The translations under genes and the position numbers were made by a program. The notes beneath the pieces are model-generated. The model worked only from the letters and a program-made list of their open reading frames with translations. It was not told the origin of the DNA and ran no database searches. Shown in pieces: positions 43,512 through 55,726 of a stretch of 64,000 nucleotides of DNA. How positions within the stretch are numbered: the first letter of the stretch is position 1; each line of letters begins with the position of its first letter. The stretch lies in NCBI GenBank assembly GCA_033063855.1, contig CP093829.1, forward strand, positions 7,636,243 to 7,700,242, read 5' to 3'. Origin of the DNA: Smittia aterrima. Taxonomy: Eukaryota; Arthropoda; Insecta; Diptera; Chironomidae.

Positions 43512-45787
43512 GTAAGTCTCGTTACTCGTTGTTAGTTTAAAAAGCGACGTATGCTCAGCAGCTTGAGCAAACAAGAAGAAAACTTTTTCTTTAATGAGAC
43601 TTTTAATTTCGTGGGCTGGTTTCGGTCAGTTTATTATTTTATGAAAATCAGGACAAAAAAATTATCTTAAAAAGTTGCCAAGCGTCAACTGCCAAGTTTT
43701 CTATTAAAAACAGTCTTTCTAAGATGACTAACTGATCAAACTGTGAGCTCAGTGTGTGCATTCAACAAAAGATAGGCTCGACAAAATTATTTCGAGGAAA
43801 TTTCTTCGAATCTCAGTCGCAACAAAACACAAACCGGGTCAGACACGGCAAAAAATAAATAACACGCTGTGCGTCAATAACGAAATAATATCAAAATATT
43901 CAGTTTCAAACATTAAACAAGAAGTTTCTACTCGTGAGATTGAAAACGTCACTCGACACTTTGGTTTGCTTAATTATTTCACGCATTTGCCCCAAAAAAT
44001 TAATTAGCAACTCGTCTGAGTCAAACCGGCTGAGTCAGAGAATTTATTTTTAAAACATTTCATTCTCACTTTTCAATTATAAACATCCACGACTTTTAAA
44101 TCTTCATCGTGTCACCTGTGGGAGCGCCAATTAATGTGCGATCGGATTGAAATTACACGACGAGACTTTCTTGTGCGAGACTTCAATCAAAAAGCCAGCA
44201 AAAGAATATTTCGTTGCGAGAGCGAATTTAAAATTCAGATTGAGACTGGACATTTAAATTCAGCTTGTTCAGGTCTCAACTCATTGAAACATTTCATCGC
44301 CTGTTGATGAATAAATAAAAGAGCGCTACAAGAAAATTCCGGCACGGATAAAAGCAAAGCACATTCAATTTCTTGTTTGAAATTGTTTTTCTTGCGACAC
44401 TGCCCTCCGTGTGCCCGCATCCAAACAGCGAAGAGAAAGACAGAGAAACCTTGAAAGAAAACAAAACTCTCTGGTGAAGTCCAGAAGCAAACTAACTCCT
44501 GCAAGTAAATAAATCGAAATCAACAAGCAAATCAGACAATGAGCATTGCAGTTCTACATTGTAATTGATTGTGCTGATGTTGAATGGAGCGCGAATGCAA
44601 TCAAAGTCGAATTAAAGGATTACTTAGTATCCCTTCCATAATTTATGTCTGTCGATGGATTTGTTCGTGTGCAATGAATTGAAATTTAATTCGCTGAAAG
44701 CGCTTTTTGATACTTTGACAAGATCGTTTAGTTTACGAGAACTAAATCGAATAATTAGCATAAGAAAATCTTTAAGCTGATCAGAAACTTTCCTCGAACA
44801 CAAACTTCAAACTTCGAGAACTATGCTCAAGACTCTTTCTCTCTCTCAAGTGTTAGTGTTTCACTTCGAAATTTTTCTTTGCACATTTCGTTGCACAAAC
44901 CTCTAATACATGCAAAAGTCTAATTCACACAGCTGAAGTTTGAGCTTTAAGAATTTTGAAAAACTTCTTCTTCGTTCCGAGTTTTTTTACGAGTCGATGT
45001 CGAGTGAATTTCTCAAGGTATTACTTTAGAGTCAGTTGCTCTCGAGCGGTCGTTCATGCTGTTGTTTCAACTTCGCTGATTTCTCTGCCTTTACTTCCTA
45101 CCCACGCCGATGGTGGAAAGAAAACAAAGAGAATAAAAAATCTTAAATAGCAGTTTGTACATTCGGGAGAAAAAAAAATTATTAGATTCATAGTTGACTT
45201 TGTTAAAATAAATCGATCGACTCATTTGCCGAAGATTTAATCGCTCATTGTTATTTCACCGCGATCAGATATCCATCACAAAAGAGAGAAGAATTGAATG
45301 TGAACAGTTAAAAACACAAAAAAAAAGTCTTTATGACGAAGAACGGTTTGAACGCAACTTTTTTTTTTATCAATGAACGAATAATTCAATCTCCAATCGG
45401 CCACGTGCGAGTGGATGTATTTCGCCAGTGTCTGAGTTCTCACATGTAACAGGTTTTGTTGTGTGTCTCGCTTTAAACTGAACACTGAAACAAAACAATA
45501 AAAAAAAAGTTTTGCAAAGCATGAAAATCGATTTTCGAGCAATATTAGTCTTGTCAGAAAATTGCTCGAATTGAACGTTCTTTAAGTTTGTTCTTGACGT
45601 TTTCAACCGAAAGTGAACAGCAAATTTGTGTCTTCCGTCATTTGTTCGCTTTCTGTGTCATTTGGTAGCAGTGCTCGGACATAACACTTGATTGAACTCG
45701 AAAATTGCCCTAAGTGAACAGCTGTTGAAAGTTCGTCGTCGCAGCATCTGCGGAAAAGAAGTTGAGTGCAACGAATAAAAAATTGAA
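43512..45787. other. intron / promoter of the short formin isoform
   Basis: About 2.3 kb without recognised coding exons. If the long isoform is right, this is its intron and also the promoter and 5' untranslated region of the short isoform starting at 45,788. An open frame at 43756-44007 has no family features. Confidence 0.45.
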
Positions 45788-48700
45788 ATGAGTGGCGAGT
45801 TGATTGCATTGCGTGTTCAGTATCTGGTGGACGTGGATCCATTCAGCAGCTTGAGTTCATATCCAGTTCCGTCAAGGGCGCCGATCCATTCTTTCCTTCT
45901 AACTGTGCCACTTGCAAACCAACTCGGAGCATTATTGAAATCATTGGGCGCTCCGCAAAGGGTAAGAGTGAACTTTCAAATGATTTTACGACTCGTTGCA
46001 TTTGCTGGTCGAGAAAGATTATCTCTCGTATCTAAAAATAAACTTGTCGCAGGCTTGGCTGCTTCGATATTGATTTCTCTCCCACATCATAATTAGGTTA
46101 AGACCAATTATGACGAAAATATCATTGCTATTGTCAAACGCGGGCTTGCGCCTTCAATTTTACAACGAGACTGGAGTCGGTTCTATTCTAAACCCTCTCT
46201 CTCTCAATTGATTGAATTGCTAAGACTCTTATAAGTACATGCAGATCTTACCCAAAAGACATTCCCACCAATGTTTATATTTTGTCTCGCATTAGCAAGC
46301 TCCGGGTAGCTTAAACCGACAGAAAAAACGAAGCGAATTTGCATATTTCGTATTGAAAGCCGGGAAATCCTCTTTATGAAATCTATTTATACAAAGCGAG
46401 TATGAGGGGAAACTCATGAAGTGAAAACACGAGATGAAAATAAACGCAGCAGCTTTGAAGGAGAATTTTTTTTGATGTGAAGAAATAAAAAGTCTCAACC
46501 GCACGTTTATCTTCAAGATTCTCAAACTGTTTGTTGTGAAATTCGCTTGCAGCAATCTTTAGATTTGTTTGCCTTTGTTTCTAACTCTTTCGCTTTTAAT
46601 TCTCTCGTGAACTTCTAGATTGATGATGCTGCGATTCAAGTCTATCGAGATGGCGATCTGGGCGCATATCTTGACCTGGAATCGTCTCTTGCAGAACAGT
46701 CTGATGACATCGAGGGACTTAACGCTTGGTAATATCACTTTAAAATAGTTTAAACAAACAACAAGAGTCGTCTTCGTCTTTCTGGTCAAACAATAAACTT
46801 CATCATGAACTGTAAAGATAATTTATGCAACTGAATGTTCATGAACTTTTTTCTCTATTTCTCTCATTTGCTATTGACGAAGACATCAAACGAGGTCTTC
46901 GACTGAATTTGTTCCAATTTGGATCAGCTGAGCTTGATGATAATGAAACTTTGGCCAATGACACTTGGTCGAGAACTCTTGTTCTCATTTCGTGACTGAT
47001 CTCGGTTATGTCTTTTCTGATTCAGCAAATTGAAATCGCAGTTTGTTTTCTAATTTTCAAGAGAGAGATCAATTCATTCACGAAGGCAGAACACGCTTTG
47101 TGTATCAGTGTCGAAAAGCAAAATTAGAACAGTCATCATCGAGGTGAAGATGCAAGTTTTAAGAAAGCAAGCAAAGCGAAGAACCTTCTTTGAACATCAT
47201 AAAAAAAAGTCGAAGATTCTGCAACGGAAAGCCTCATAACTTTAATTTTTTTTTTCTTCCTCTTTTGTTCTCTTCTTCATGTTTCAGTCGTAAAAATGCT
47301 CTCGTTGTTCGTACCCAACTCAGTGTAAGAGTTCATTCGATAATCGGTAAGAAGAAATAATTTATTTTAAACCATTGCAATTATGATTTGTCATACTAAC
47401 ACTCAGATTATAGAACTAAGCTTACACTTGAATAATTTTCACAACTCAAGCAGAACAAGCGACTTTAGTAAATTGCAAATGTTGATAAGGAAACGTCATC
47501 TTGACCAATTCGTTGAGGTTTCGATTTAATATTTGCAATGAGAGATGAAGTTGAATTATATTCGGTTTGTTTCTGATGTTTGATAAGAGAAAATATTATG
47601 CAAAGGCCATAAACAAACTACGAGAGCCATTACAATCTTAAGATTGGTTTTCATGAGAGGTTTCCACAAATTTCGTCTTAAGAGCTAGATGAGTTATCTC
47701 TTGAGATCTCAACGTTATTAACGAACGTCTCCGAGAGCAAGTAATCACATAAGAAAATATTTTCATGCCATTCATCAACAGCTTAGCATCGAAGAAGAAT
47801 TATGTGCGATTACGAAATGTTGCGGGCTTTCAACGGATGCTGAGATGAGTGGTTTGCTTATGCTCAATCCATTTCAAGATATTATCATTTTCATAATTGA
47901 GTTCTGAGCTGACGAAATGAAACTTTTCTTATGAAAAATTAATTTCTTTGTTGTTCGCGAAGAAGAGAAAAAAGTTTTCTCGTTCAAGTCAATTTCAAGA
48001 GGATCAACCTAAAAAAAAGAAACGAACAAAACAGATCTTCCAATTTATTCTAAGCGAAATATTTCGAAACAGCGACAGCTTTTTATGATTTTGATAGATT
48101 ACAGACTAAACCGAATAAATTTTATCATCAATTCTCTCACCACATCCCCAGCGAAGCCAGGTGTTCATGTTTGCCATTAGAGAATTGAAAATATGACAGT
48201 TTTGAAAATTAACAGAGCTGTTCATGAAGTGTTTCAATTAATCAGCGTGATGCTCTTTCATCCAGATTTTCTGTTAATTCAATGAAAAGTGACTAGTTGA
48301 CATGAACAGCAGGAACACTCAGTTTACATTCGTTGCACAAAGCCTAATGATCATGATGATTTATTGCATTTTATATTATTTGAAAGATAAACTGTTAACC
48401 TCGGACGGACGAGAACTTCGCAGAGCTTTATTCTCACTGAAGCAAATTTTCCAAGAAGACAAAGATCTCGTTCATGGATTCGTTGCACTTGGGGGATTGA
48501 ATTGCCTTGTACAAATTGGCAATGAAGCAGACCAAAACTATCAGAATTACATTCTCCGAGCATTGGGACAGGTAAATATTCTCCTCAAGCAAATATTTAA
48601 ATCAAATCATTTGACAAACACAACTTTGCCTCCTCTTCTTAAATTTATTCAGGTGATGCTCTACGTCGATGGAATGAATGGCGTAATGAACAATACGCAG

Positions 48701-51700
48701 ACCATTCAATGGCTGTACACTTTAATCGCATCAAAGTACCGACTAGTTGTGAAGACTGCCCTGAAGCTCCTTCTCGTGTTTGTCGAGTATTGTGAAAACA
48801 ATTGCTATCTGTTGGTCAATGCAATCAGAACTGTAGATAACTCTCGGGGAACTCTGCCATGGACAAACATTATGAAGTACGTTCTCCTCTCGCTTCCGAT
48901 TATATTTGCCAAACTAAAATCTAAATATCCAAGCTGCTACGTCACAAACATTTGAACTCTCTCTCTCCTTTGAAATTCTCTGATTCGAAATCTGTTCCCA
49001 GATATACATTTGATTGAAAATTCGACTTCACATGATTCATCGGTTTTTATTGAATTCGCTTTTCCATCTGCAAGTACAAATTTTCTTGTTTTCAAACCGA
49101 AGCCAGTTTTTTCGGAATAAATTTCGGATTCAGAGGAGCTTAAAGGAGCAGAAAAAGAAGAAAAAGAAATATTTTTCATTCGCCCTCGCTTCAGCTATTG
49201 ATAAAAATCTCGTTTTTCCCACAGACTTTTGCGAGATTACGAAAACGCTGATACGGAGCTCTTGATATACGCAGCGTCATTAATCAATAAAACGTTATCA
49301 GGCCTCAATGATCAAGATAGTTTCTATGACGAGACTGACTATTTAGAAGAACAGGGAATGGAGAGTATAATTCAACGATACATGTCACGAGCTGACACTG
49401 ATTTAGATTTATTGGACCAATTTCAACTTTACGATGCGGCCCTGCGTTTCGAAGATGGTGTCTCCGATGATATTATTCATTATCCTGATAATGTGATGAG
49501 GAAAACCTTGAGATATTGTTCGAGCGAGACAGTTGAGAAGAGGAAGTCACGACGTCAGAGCACAACCGCTCCCCCGCCAATTCCGCCGCCTTTGCCTTCT
49601 TATCAAATCATCCCTCCCATCGTGCCACCGTTGCCTTTGAGTTACATGCTCAAGCAGAATCATCAGAATGCAGAAAATGATTCCTCGAGCTCTGGAGGCG
49701 ATCTGAATGGCTTCAATGACTGTAAGGTTCGAGAGGGCGGAGCAGGTGTGACTCCTGGACTTCGACGACGTCGTGAACGAGCCGAACGGCAGAAAAGTTT
49801 CCAAAGAGAGCAAGAAAGCTTTGCTAACGGCCTAAAGCAAAAAGAGGATAACAATGATGATGGTGAGTAATGGTTTCGCTTTGTTTTTCGTGTAGAAATC
49901 GACATGTCATGGCTTCACTGACATTATTTTAGTGTTTTCACTCTCAGACCGTTAATCCCTTTTTTCGTTCTTTGAACTTTGCTGCTAATTAATTGTGTGT
50001 GTTGCAGGAGGAAAAAGGATCGAAGAAAGAATCGAGAATCATCAACAGTTCATAATAAGTTCATCTTTGTGTAGTAGTGACGATAAATCTAACCGAAAAA
50101 GCTCATTGAACAATAATAATAAAAGTGATTTTCATGAAGTGACTAATAATGCTGTCATTTATCATCATAACTCGGCAAACTCATTCAATCAGAAAGTTCT
50201 GCCAAATCAGCTACTTGAGCGACTAGCGAAAGAATCCATTGAACATAGAAACAATAAAAACATTATTGCGAATCATGAAGCAGATGTAAACGACAAGCAT
50301 CATCATCAAAAGAACTTCAAAGATATCATTAAGCTTAAAAACATTTTTAATGCGAAGCGATTCATCATCACAAACTCGACGGAGAACTTAAACAACTTCC
50401 GAAACATAAAATTACGAATTGAGAAATCTCAGGATGGTGTTGACGAGACAGATGAATGTTTAACACGAACACGCTACAAGCTCATTGAGCCAAATGGAAA
50501 CGAGAATGCGACCCAGGATGAGTCTTCAAACCTTGCTTTTGAAAGCAATCCTTTCAACACGAATGCTAACGGGTGTTTGAAATCTCATCGAGGAGACCGA
50601 CGGAAGAGCTTTCAGAAAGCCTATTCAACTCGTGAGAGCTCTAACGATGTTAGCGCCATTAAAATTAAATATGTCTCACAGCAAATTCGTGGTTTGACGG
50701 ATGGGTGCGTGAATTCTAATAGTCATGCCACAGTCGAAAACTGTTTGCGTAACCTCGCTGGTGTGCATGAAAAGTCCTCGGTCATCACTAACACTTACAG
50801 CATTCCTAACATAATGATAAATGGAAATGTCACTGACTTGACTGATCAAACCGCCGGTGAAGCGTTTGGAACTTCTACGGGTAAGTGTCTTGCTTCGTGT
50901 TTGACTTTGGCCTATGTAACTTAACAAAAAAAAAGTCGCTCCCAAGTCGATTTGCTTCTTGTCGCCAAAATCATTAAACAAAATCATGAAGAACATTAAA
51001 CATTTTTTCTTATCTGATTCCAATTTTTTTAATTGAAATTATTTTTCGTTCAGATATAGAGAACGATGACGCAAAAGTTCTGTTGCATTTGAAACGCGAG
51101 CAAACCGTCAAAGACTTGACCCAAAAGCTAAGCAATTTACCATTGAGCCCTCAAGAAGAGAAACCAAACCGTGTCGGCGATTTGTCGGGATTGATATCGA
51201 AAGCCAAAGAAGAATTAGCGAAGAGCAAAAGCAAAGGCGATGTAAAGACATCGATTGAGAATGAATTGAAGAAGCCAGAGACAAAGAAATCTGAGATTGA
51301 AATGCATTGGGAGGAGCTGATAAAGAATATGGATCGTGATTTGACGCTCTGCGATTTAGACTTCAGAGATTTAACCGAGGAGGATGAAATAAACGTCTTA
51401 ATGCCACGGGGACTCATTGGATCGTCTATTCCGCCGCCGCCTCCTCCAAATGGAATGATGCAAAATGGTCCGCCACCCCCGATAAGGCTTCCGCCAACTC
51501 AAACGAATGGCGACTCAAACAGAAAAACTTCCAACGAAGATTTAAACAAGAAAACTAAGAAGACGGTAAGCTGATGAAATGTTGCGAAATGAAATTGAAA
51601 ATCTTGATTGCGATGGAGATCTTTACAGGTGAAATTGTTCTGGAAGGAAGTCCGTGAAGACATGATTCCATCAACAGTCGAGCGAACAATTTGGGATGAG

Positions 51701-54272
51701 TTGCCCACGGCAAACGTTGACACGACAAAACTCGAGCATTTGTTTGAATCTCGAGCCAAGGACATGCTGACGAAGGTTCGTAGTCATTTCTCAAGTTGCG
51801 TAATAAGACATTAAAGGTTCTTATCTTGAGCATTTTCGCAAGCTTTTATTTGCTTCGTTTAATGTCTTGTTTAATTTTTCAAGAGCGAGAGAGGGTTACT
51901 TCCTAAACCCTAAAAAAAGTTTGAATTTTTTATCGTCATCTCTCCTCTTTGTCGAGGCTAAAGAGAAAATATTTGCTCGTTAACAAAGATTAGAGGATGG
52001 TCACTCTTTTTTTTGTGTCTCACTTCCCTCACTTCACTGGAGGGCAATTATCGAAAAATATTTGTCATGTCTCAGTAAATGATTTTAATCTTCAATTTAT
52101 GGACTTTTCCTCCTTTCATTTCATTATTCAACACGAATTAAATCTGAACATGATAATCCTCAAAATAATGGCTTCTGTCTAAACAAAACTCGCTGCTGTG
52201 TTGTTGAACTGTTTTCCGCTTCTGCAGGAGGTGAGTGGCTCTTTTTCATGCTGCGCGAGCAAGCAACGCCATTTCTAATTAAAGCTTTCGCTTTAAAGCT
52301 TTGGCTCTTGTTTGGCAATATCGCGAAGCGCTTTTTCTAGAACAAACGACGACGAGTCATAAAAAATTCTCTTTTTAAATAGAAACAACAAGAACTTAAC
52401 AAAAGCAAGGAAATAATCGTTCTCGATCATAAACGTTCAAATGCTATCAACATTGCAATGACGAAGCTTCCACCGCCTCGAGCCATCAAAGCAGCGATTT
52501 TGAAAATGGATTCAACGGTTGTAACTCGAGAGGGAATTGAAAAGCTATTGAACATGCTGCCAACTGATGAGGAGCGTGGCAAAATTCTGGAAGCTCAAAT
52601 GCAATATGGAAATGAATTGCCACTCGGGAGTGCTGAACAATTTCTACTCACGCTATCATCCATTAGCGAATTGACAGCTCGCTTGCAGTTATGGGCATTT
52701 AGACTCGACTTTGAGAATATTGAAAAGGAAATCGCGGAGCCACTAATGGATTTAAAGCAAGGAGTTGAACTCTTGAAAGCGAATCTCACGTTCAAATGCA
52801 TTCTCTCGCATTTGTTAACAGTTGGTTGCTTCTTGAATGGCCAACCAGTCAAAGGTTTTCAAATTGAATATCTCTCAAAGGTTCCTGAAGTCAAAGACAC
52901 AGTTCACAAGCACTCGTTGCTTCATCATCTCTGTCATTGGGTTATGGAATCATCTCCGAACACAACTGATTTGTATTCAGAGATCGGGCCAATCACTCGA
53001 GCTTCGAAAGCAGATTTCAATGAGCTTGCGGTGAATATTAAGTACTTAGAGACTGAGTGCAAAGCGTCGTGGGATCGACTGAAATTAATAAGCAAACACG
53101 ATACATCACAACAGTTGAAACAGAAGCTTATTGACTTTCTCGCTGACTGTGCCGAACGAATAATCATTCTTGAAATTGTGCACAGACGTGTTATCAATCG
53201 CTACAATAAATTTCTTTTGTGGCTCGGCGCTCCACCCCATCGCATTACTGAAACCCGACCCAACGAGTTTTGCCGCATTTTGTCGGAGTTTGCTTTGGAA
53301 TACCGCACCACGCGCGAGCGAGTTCATCAACAAATTGAAAAGAAGACGAATCATCGCGAGAGAAACAAAACTCGCGGAAAACTCATTGTTGATGTCGGAA
53401 AATTCAAAACTGGAGGTTCAACTAACGTTGTCAGCAAGGAAGAGAAGAAAGATGCTGAGCTAAGGTGAGATTTCAATTTCTCTCGCATTCATACGAAAAT
53501 AAAGGTTTTATGTTTCAATTTAGACAATTGCTTGGAAGCGCCGACATTCAAGATCCCGAAATGAATGGAACATTTACATTTAGACGTAGGACTCGACCTG
53601 ACATTCGCTCTCCGAGCATCATTTCCAATCGAGATGACTCAAACTTGACTGATGGAGACGATGAAATATTGGAGTCCCTTGTCAAAGCAACAAAACAAAC
53701 GACGCCTCGCCCTGTTCAAAGAGAACGAAAGCGAACACGTCACGCCGATAGAAAATCATGTGAGTTGCGAAAAAAATTCTTCGAAACGACATAAAATTAA
53801 TTTTATGGTTCATAAACAAATCGGTGATTGGATTTTTTATAGTTAAAAGATCAAGAACACGAGAAGGTTTTGCGGCACAAAGGTCTCCGTCTCCCGTTTA
53901 GGTCTAAGCTGTAGGAAAAAACAGTTTTATTACGAAATGTATTTTTGTTTTTGCTTTTTCCCAATCATAAAACTAACTCTTTAATACATTAAATCAAAGC
54001 AAAACAAAATATTTTAACCAATTTCCTGACCAATTGATGTTTGTTGTGTGCTTTTAAAAATGAAACCGCTTTCCGACCTTTAAACAAACCGAAAGAGAAA
54101 TATTTTTGTTTCTCTTTTTTTACGCATCGTGTGAAGCTTTAAAACAATAAAGCAATATCCTCGATGATGATTTTCTGATATGTTATTCATTATTTCAGTA
54201 CGTCGCACTCTGAAAAATGGCTTAACTGATGAGGAAAAGCATCGGATTCAGCAATCAATTATTGGATGCTGA
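45788..54272 (+). CDS. Fhos: FHOD-family formin (Fhos), short isoform
   Basis: Twelve exons: 45788-45961, 46619-46728, 47288-47346, 48387-48571, 48653-48876, 49225-49862, 50008-50880, 51054-51565, 51629-51775, 52383-53464, 53524-53759, 54199-54272; 1437 aa. Order: GTPase-binding-like domain (VQYLVDVDPF); FH3/DID (SDGRELRRALFSLKQIFQED, ADQNYQNYILRALGQVMLYV, ADTELLIYAASLINKTLSGL); a Pro-rich stretch near 365; a 291-residue Asn/Ser-rich exon (464-754); FH1 with PPPPPP near 880; FH2 (926 to about 1330: VKLFWKEVRED, LPLGSAEQFLLTLSSISELT, ASWDRLKLISKH, HRERNKTRGK); and DAD (RERKRTRHADRKSLRRTLKN). Known role: Rho-ROCK-regulated actin nucleator and bundler that builds and thickens sarcomere thin filaments. 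FH1 is short, as is usual for FHOD. Confidence 0.95.
52228..52230 (+). other. Fhos: candidate 3-base microexon in Fhos
   Basis: Within the intron 51776-52382 the sequence TTCTGCAG/GAG/GTGAGT places a good acceptor and a good donor around three bases. Inclusion would add one Glu between Lys974 and Lys975 without changing frame. Confidence 0.3.
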
Positions 54273-55726
54273 GGTTATTCAATGGAGAGGAGGAATGCAA
54301 AGCTCTCATCTGCAGGAATCTCTGAATCACTCTGGACACTTTTTTGCGATTTCTGTTTTCATTTCAATTTTATTTCAATGTAGATACAGATCCGACATTT
54401 GAATGAGACTCTCAACGTTTATTCTATCGAAAGGAATTTTATTTCACGATTACGCTAACATTTCTCTTTTGTTTTTCTTTTGGTCAAAAAAAAATGTTTT
54501 TTAAAAGAATTAAAATATCGAGAAACATTCAAGGAATGTAAAGTCAAATTTCAGTGCTAAGTAGACCGACAACGATTGTGATACGAATAAAATGAGCAAG
54601 GGCTTCGAATGATGAGAATTTTTTTGGATTTTCCAAATGTCAAGAAAGTGATTGATTTGTTGAAAAAGAAAAATTTGTAGAAATCATTAAATTTTGAGTG
54701 AATTTTTGGAATAAAAAAAAACTTAACTAGAAATGAAAAGTCTTTTGAAAAACGAATCTTGATCTCAATTTAATTGAATTTTCCGCGACGCTTCGTTCGA
54801 AAGTGAAAAGTGTAATTCGAGTGAGAGAAATATTGTTAACAACGTAGTCGCTTATGTCAACTCATTATAAAGCTTCATGCTCTAGTAATTCTCAAGCTCT
54901 ACACTATCGCGTCTCTCGCGAGAATCAGTGAGATTGCTTTTACAGATTTTTGTTTACAGATACTAATGTCATCAAGCTCTGCAGGATGCAAGGAAGCGAA
55001 TATTGCAAACTAAGTAATTAAATTCCCTTGAGAAATCAAAGGAGAAGAGCCAAACTTTTTTCCCTTTCCCTCTACTTCCACTCAAAGCAATCGAGTAAAT
55101 TTGTAATCATCAAAAAAAAATTGTTTCCGCTCAAGAAAAATGCTTCAATTTCGTTCCGGAATGCTCGAAGACTCTCAATTCTAGGTTATCATATGAAGAA
55201 GATCTCAACATCACGTTTCAAGTGATTGTCACATCTTGTCCCCCTAAACATCTTTCGAAGAAAAAAAGCTTTCGACCTTTTCCATGTCTTTTCACTCCGC
55301 TCAACTGCTCCGAGTGTGTTGCTGCCATAAAAACGTTTTGAAAAGCGCTATTTGATGTCTAAATTTTCACGAACGTGAACGAAAATTCTGATTCGGGAAT
55401 AAAAAAGTGTCGCAGTTTTGATTAACATTTAAAAAAGTGATCACAAACGCAAACAGAAACATCGCATGAATTTTTTCGAAAGCCATTGCATGTGACAATA
55501 AAAATCATCAGACACAGAAGAGAGAAAAAAAAAGAAAAAGCGGAGGAAAATAAAAGCGACGATTATAAATTCAAAGCGAAAAAACCATTGAAAATTATTC
55601 TTTTGCAGTCAGTGGTGCTATCAACACGTGTAGACAGTTTGGCTTAACAGTGGAAAGGAAAAATAATTTATTCATAATATTTCGTTGAGAGGAAGCTTTA
55701 AAAAAACGAGGAAAAAAAATCAGAAA
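54273..55726. other. no gene seen; formin 3' end and upstream of the CUB gene
   Basis: AT-rich. The first part is formin 3' untranslated sequence; the last few hundred bases are the promoter and leader of the secreted protein gene. The open frame at 55028-55225 has no features supporting a gene. Confidence 0.45.

Noticed and set aside
43756..44007. 83-codon frame between the Ser-rich exons and the formin
   Set aside because: No family match and no suitable phase-0 acceptor to make it a linking exon.
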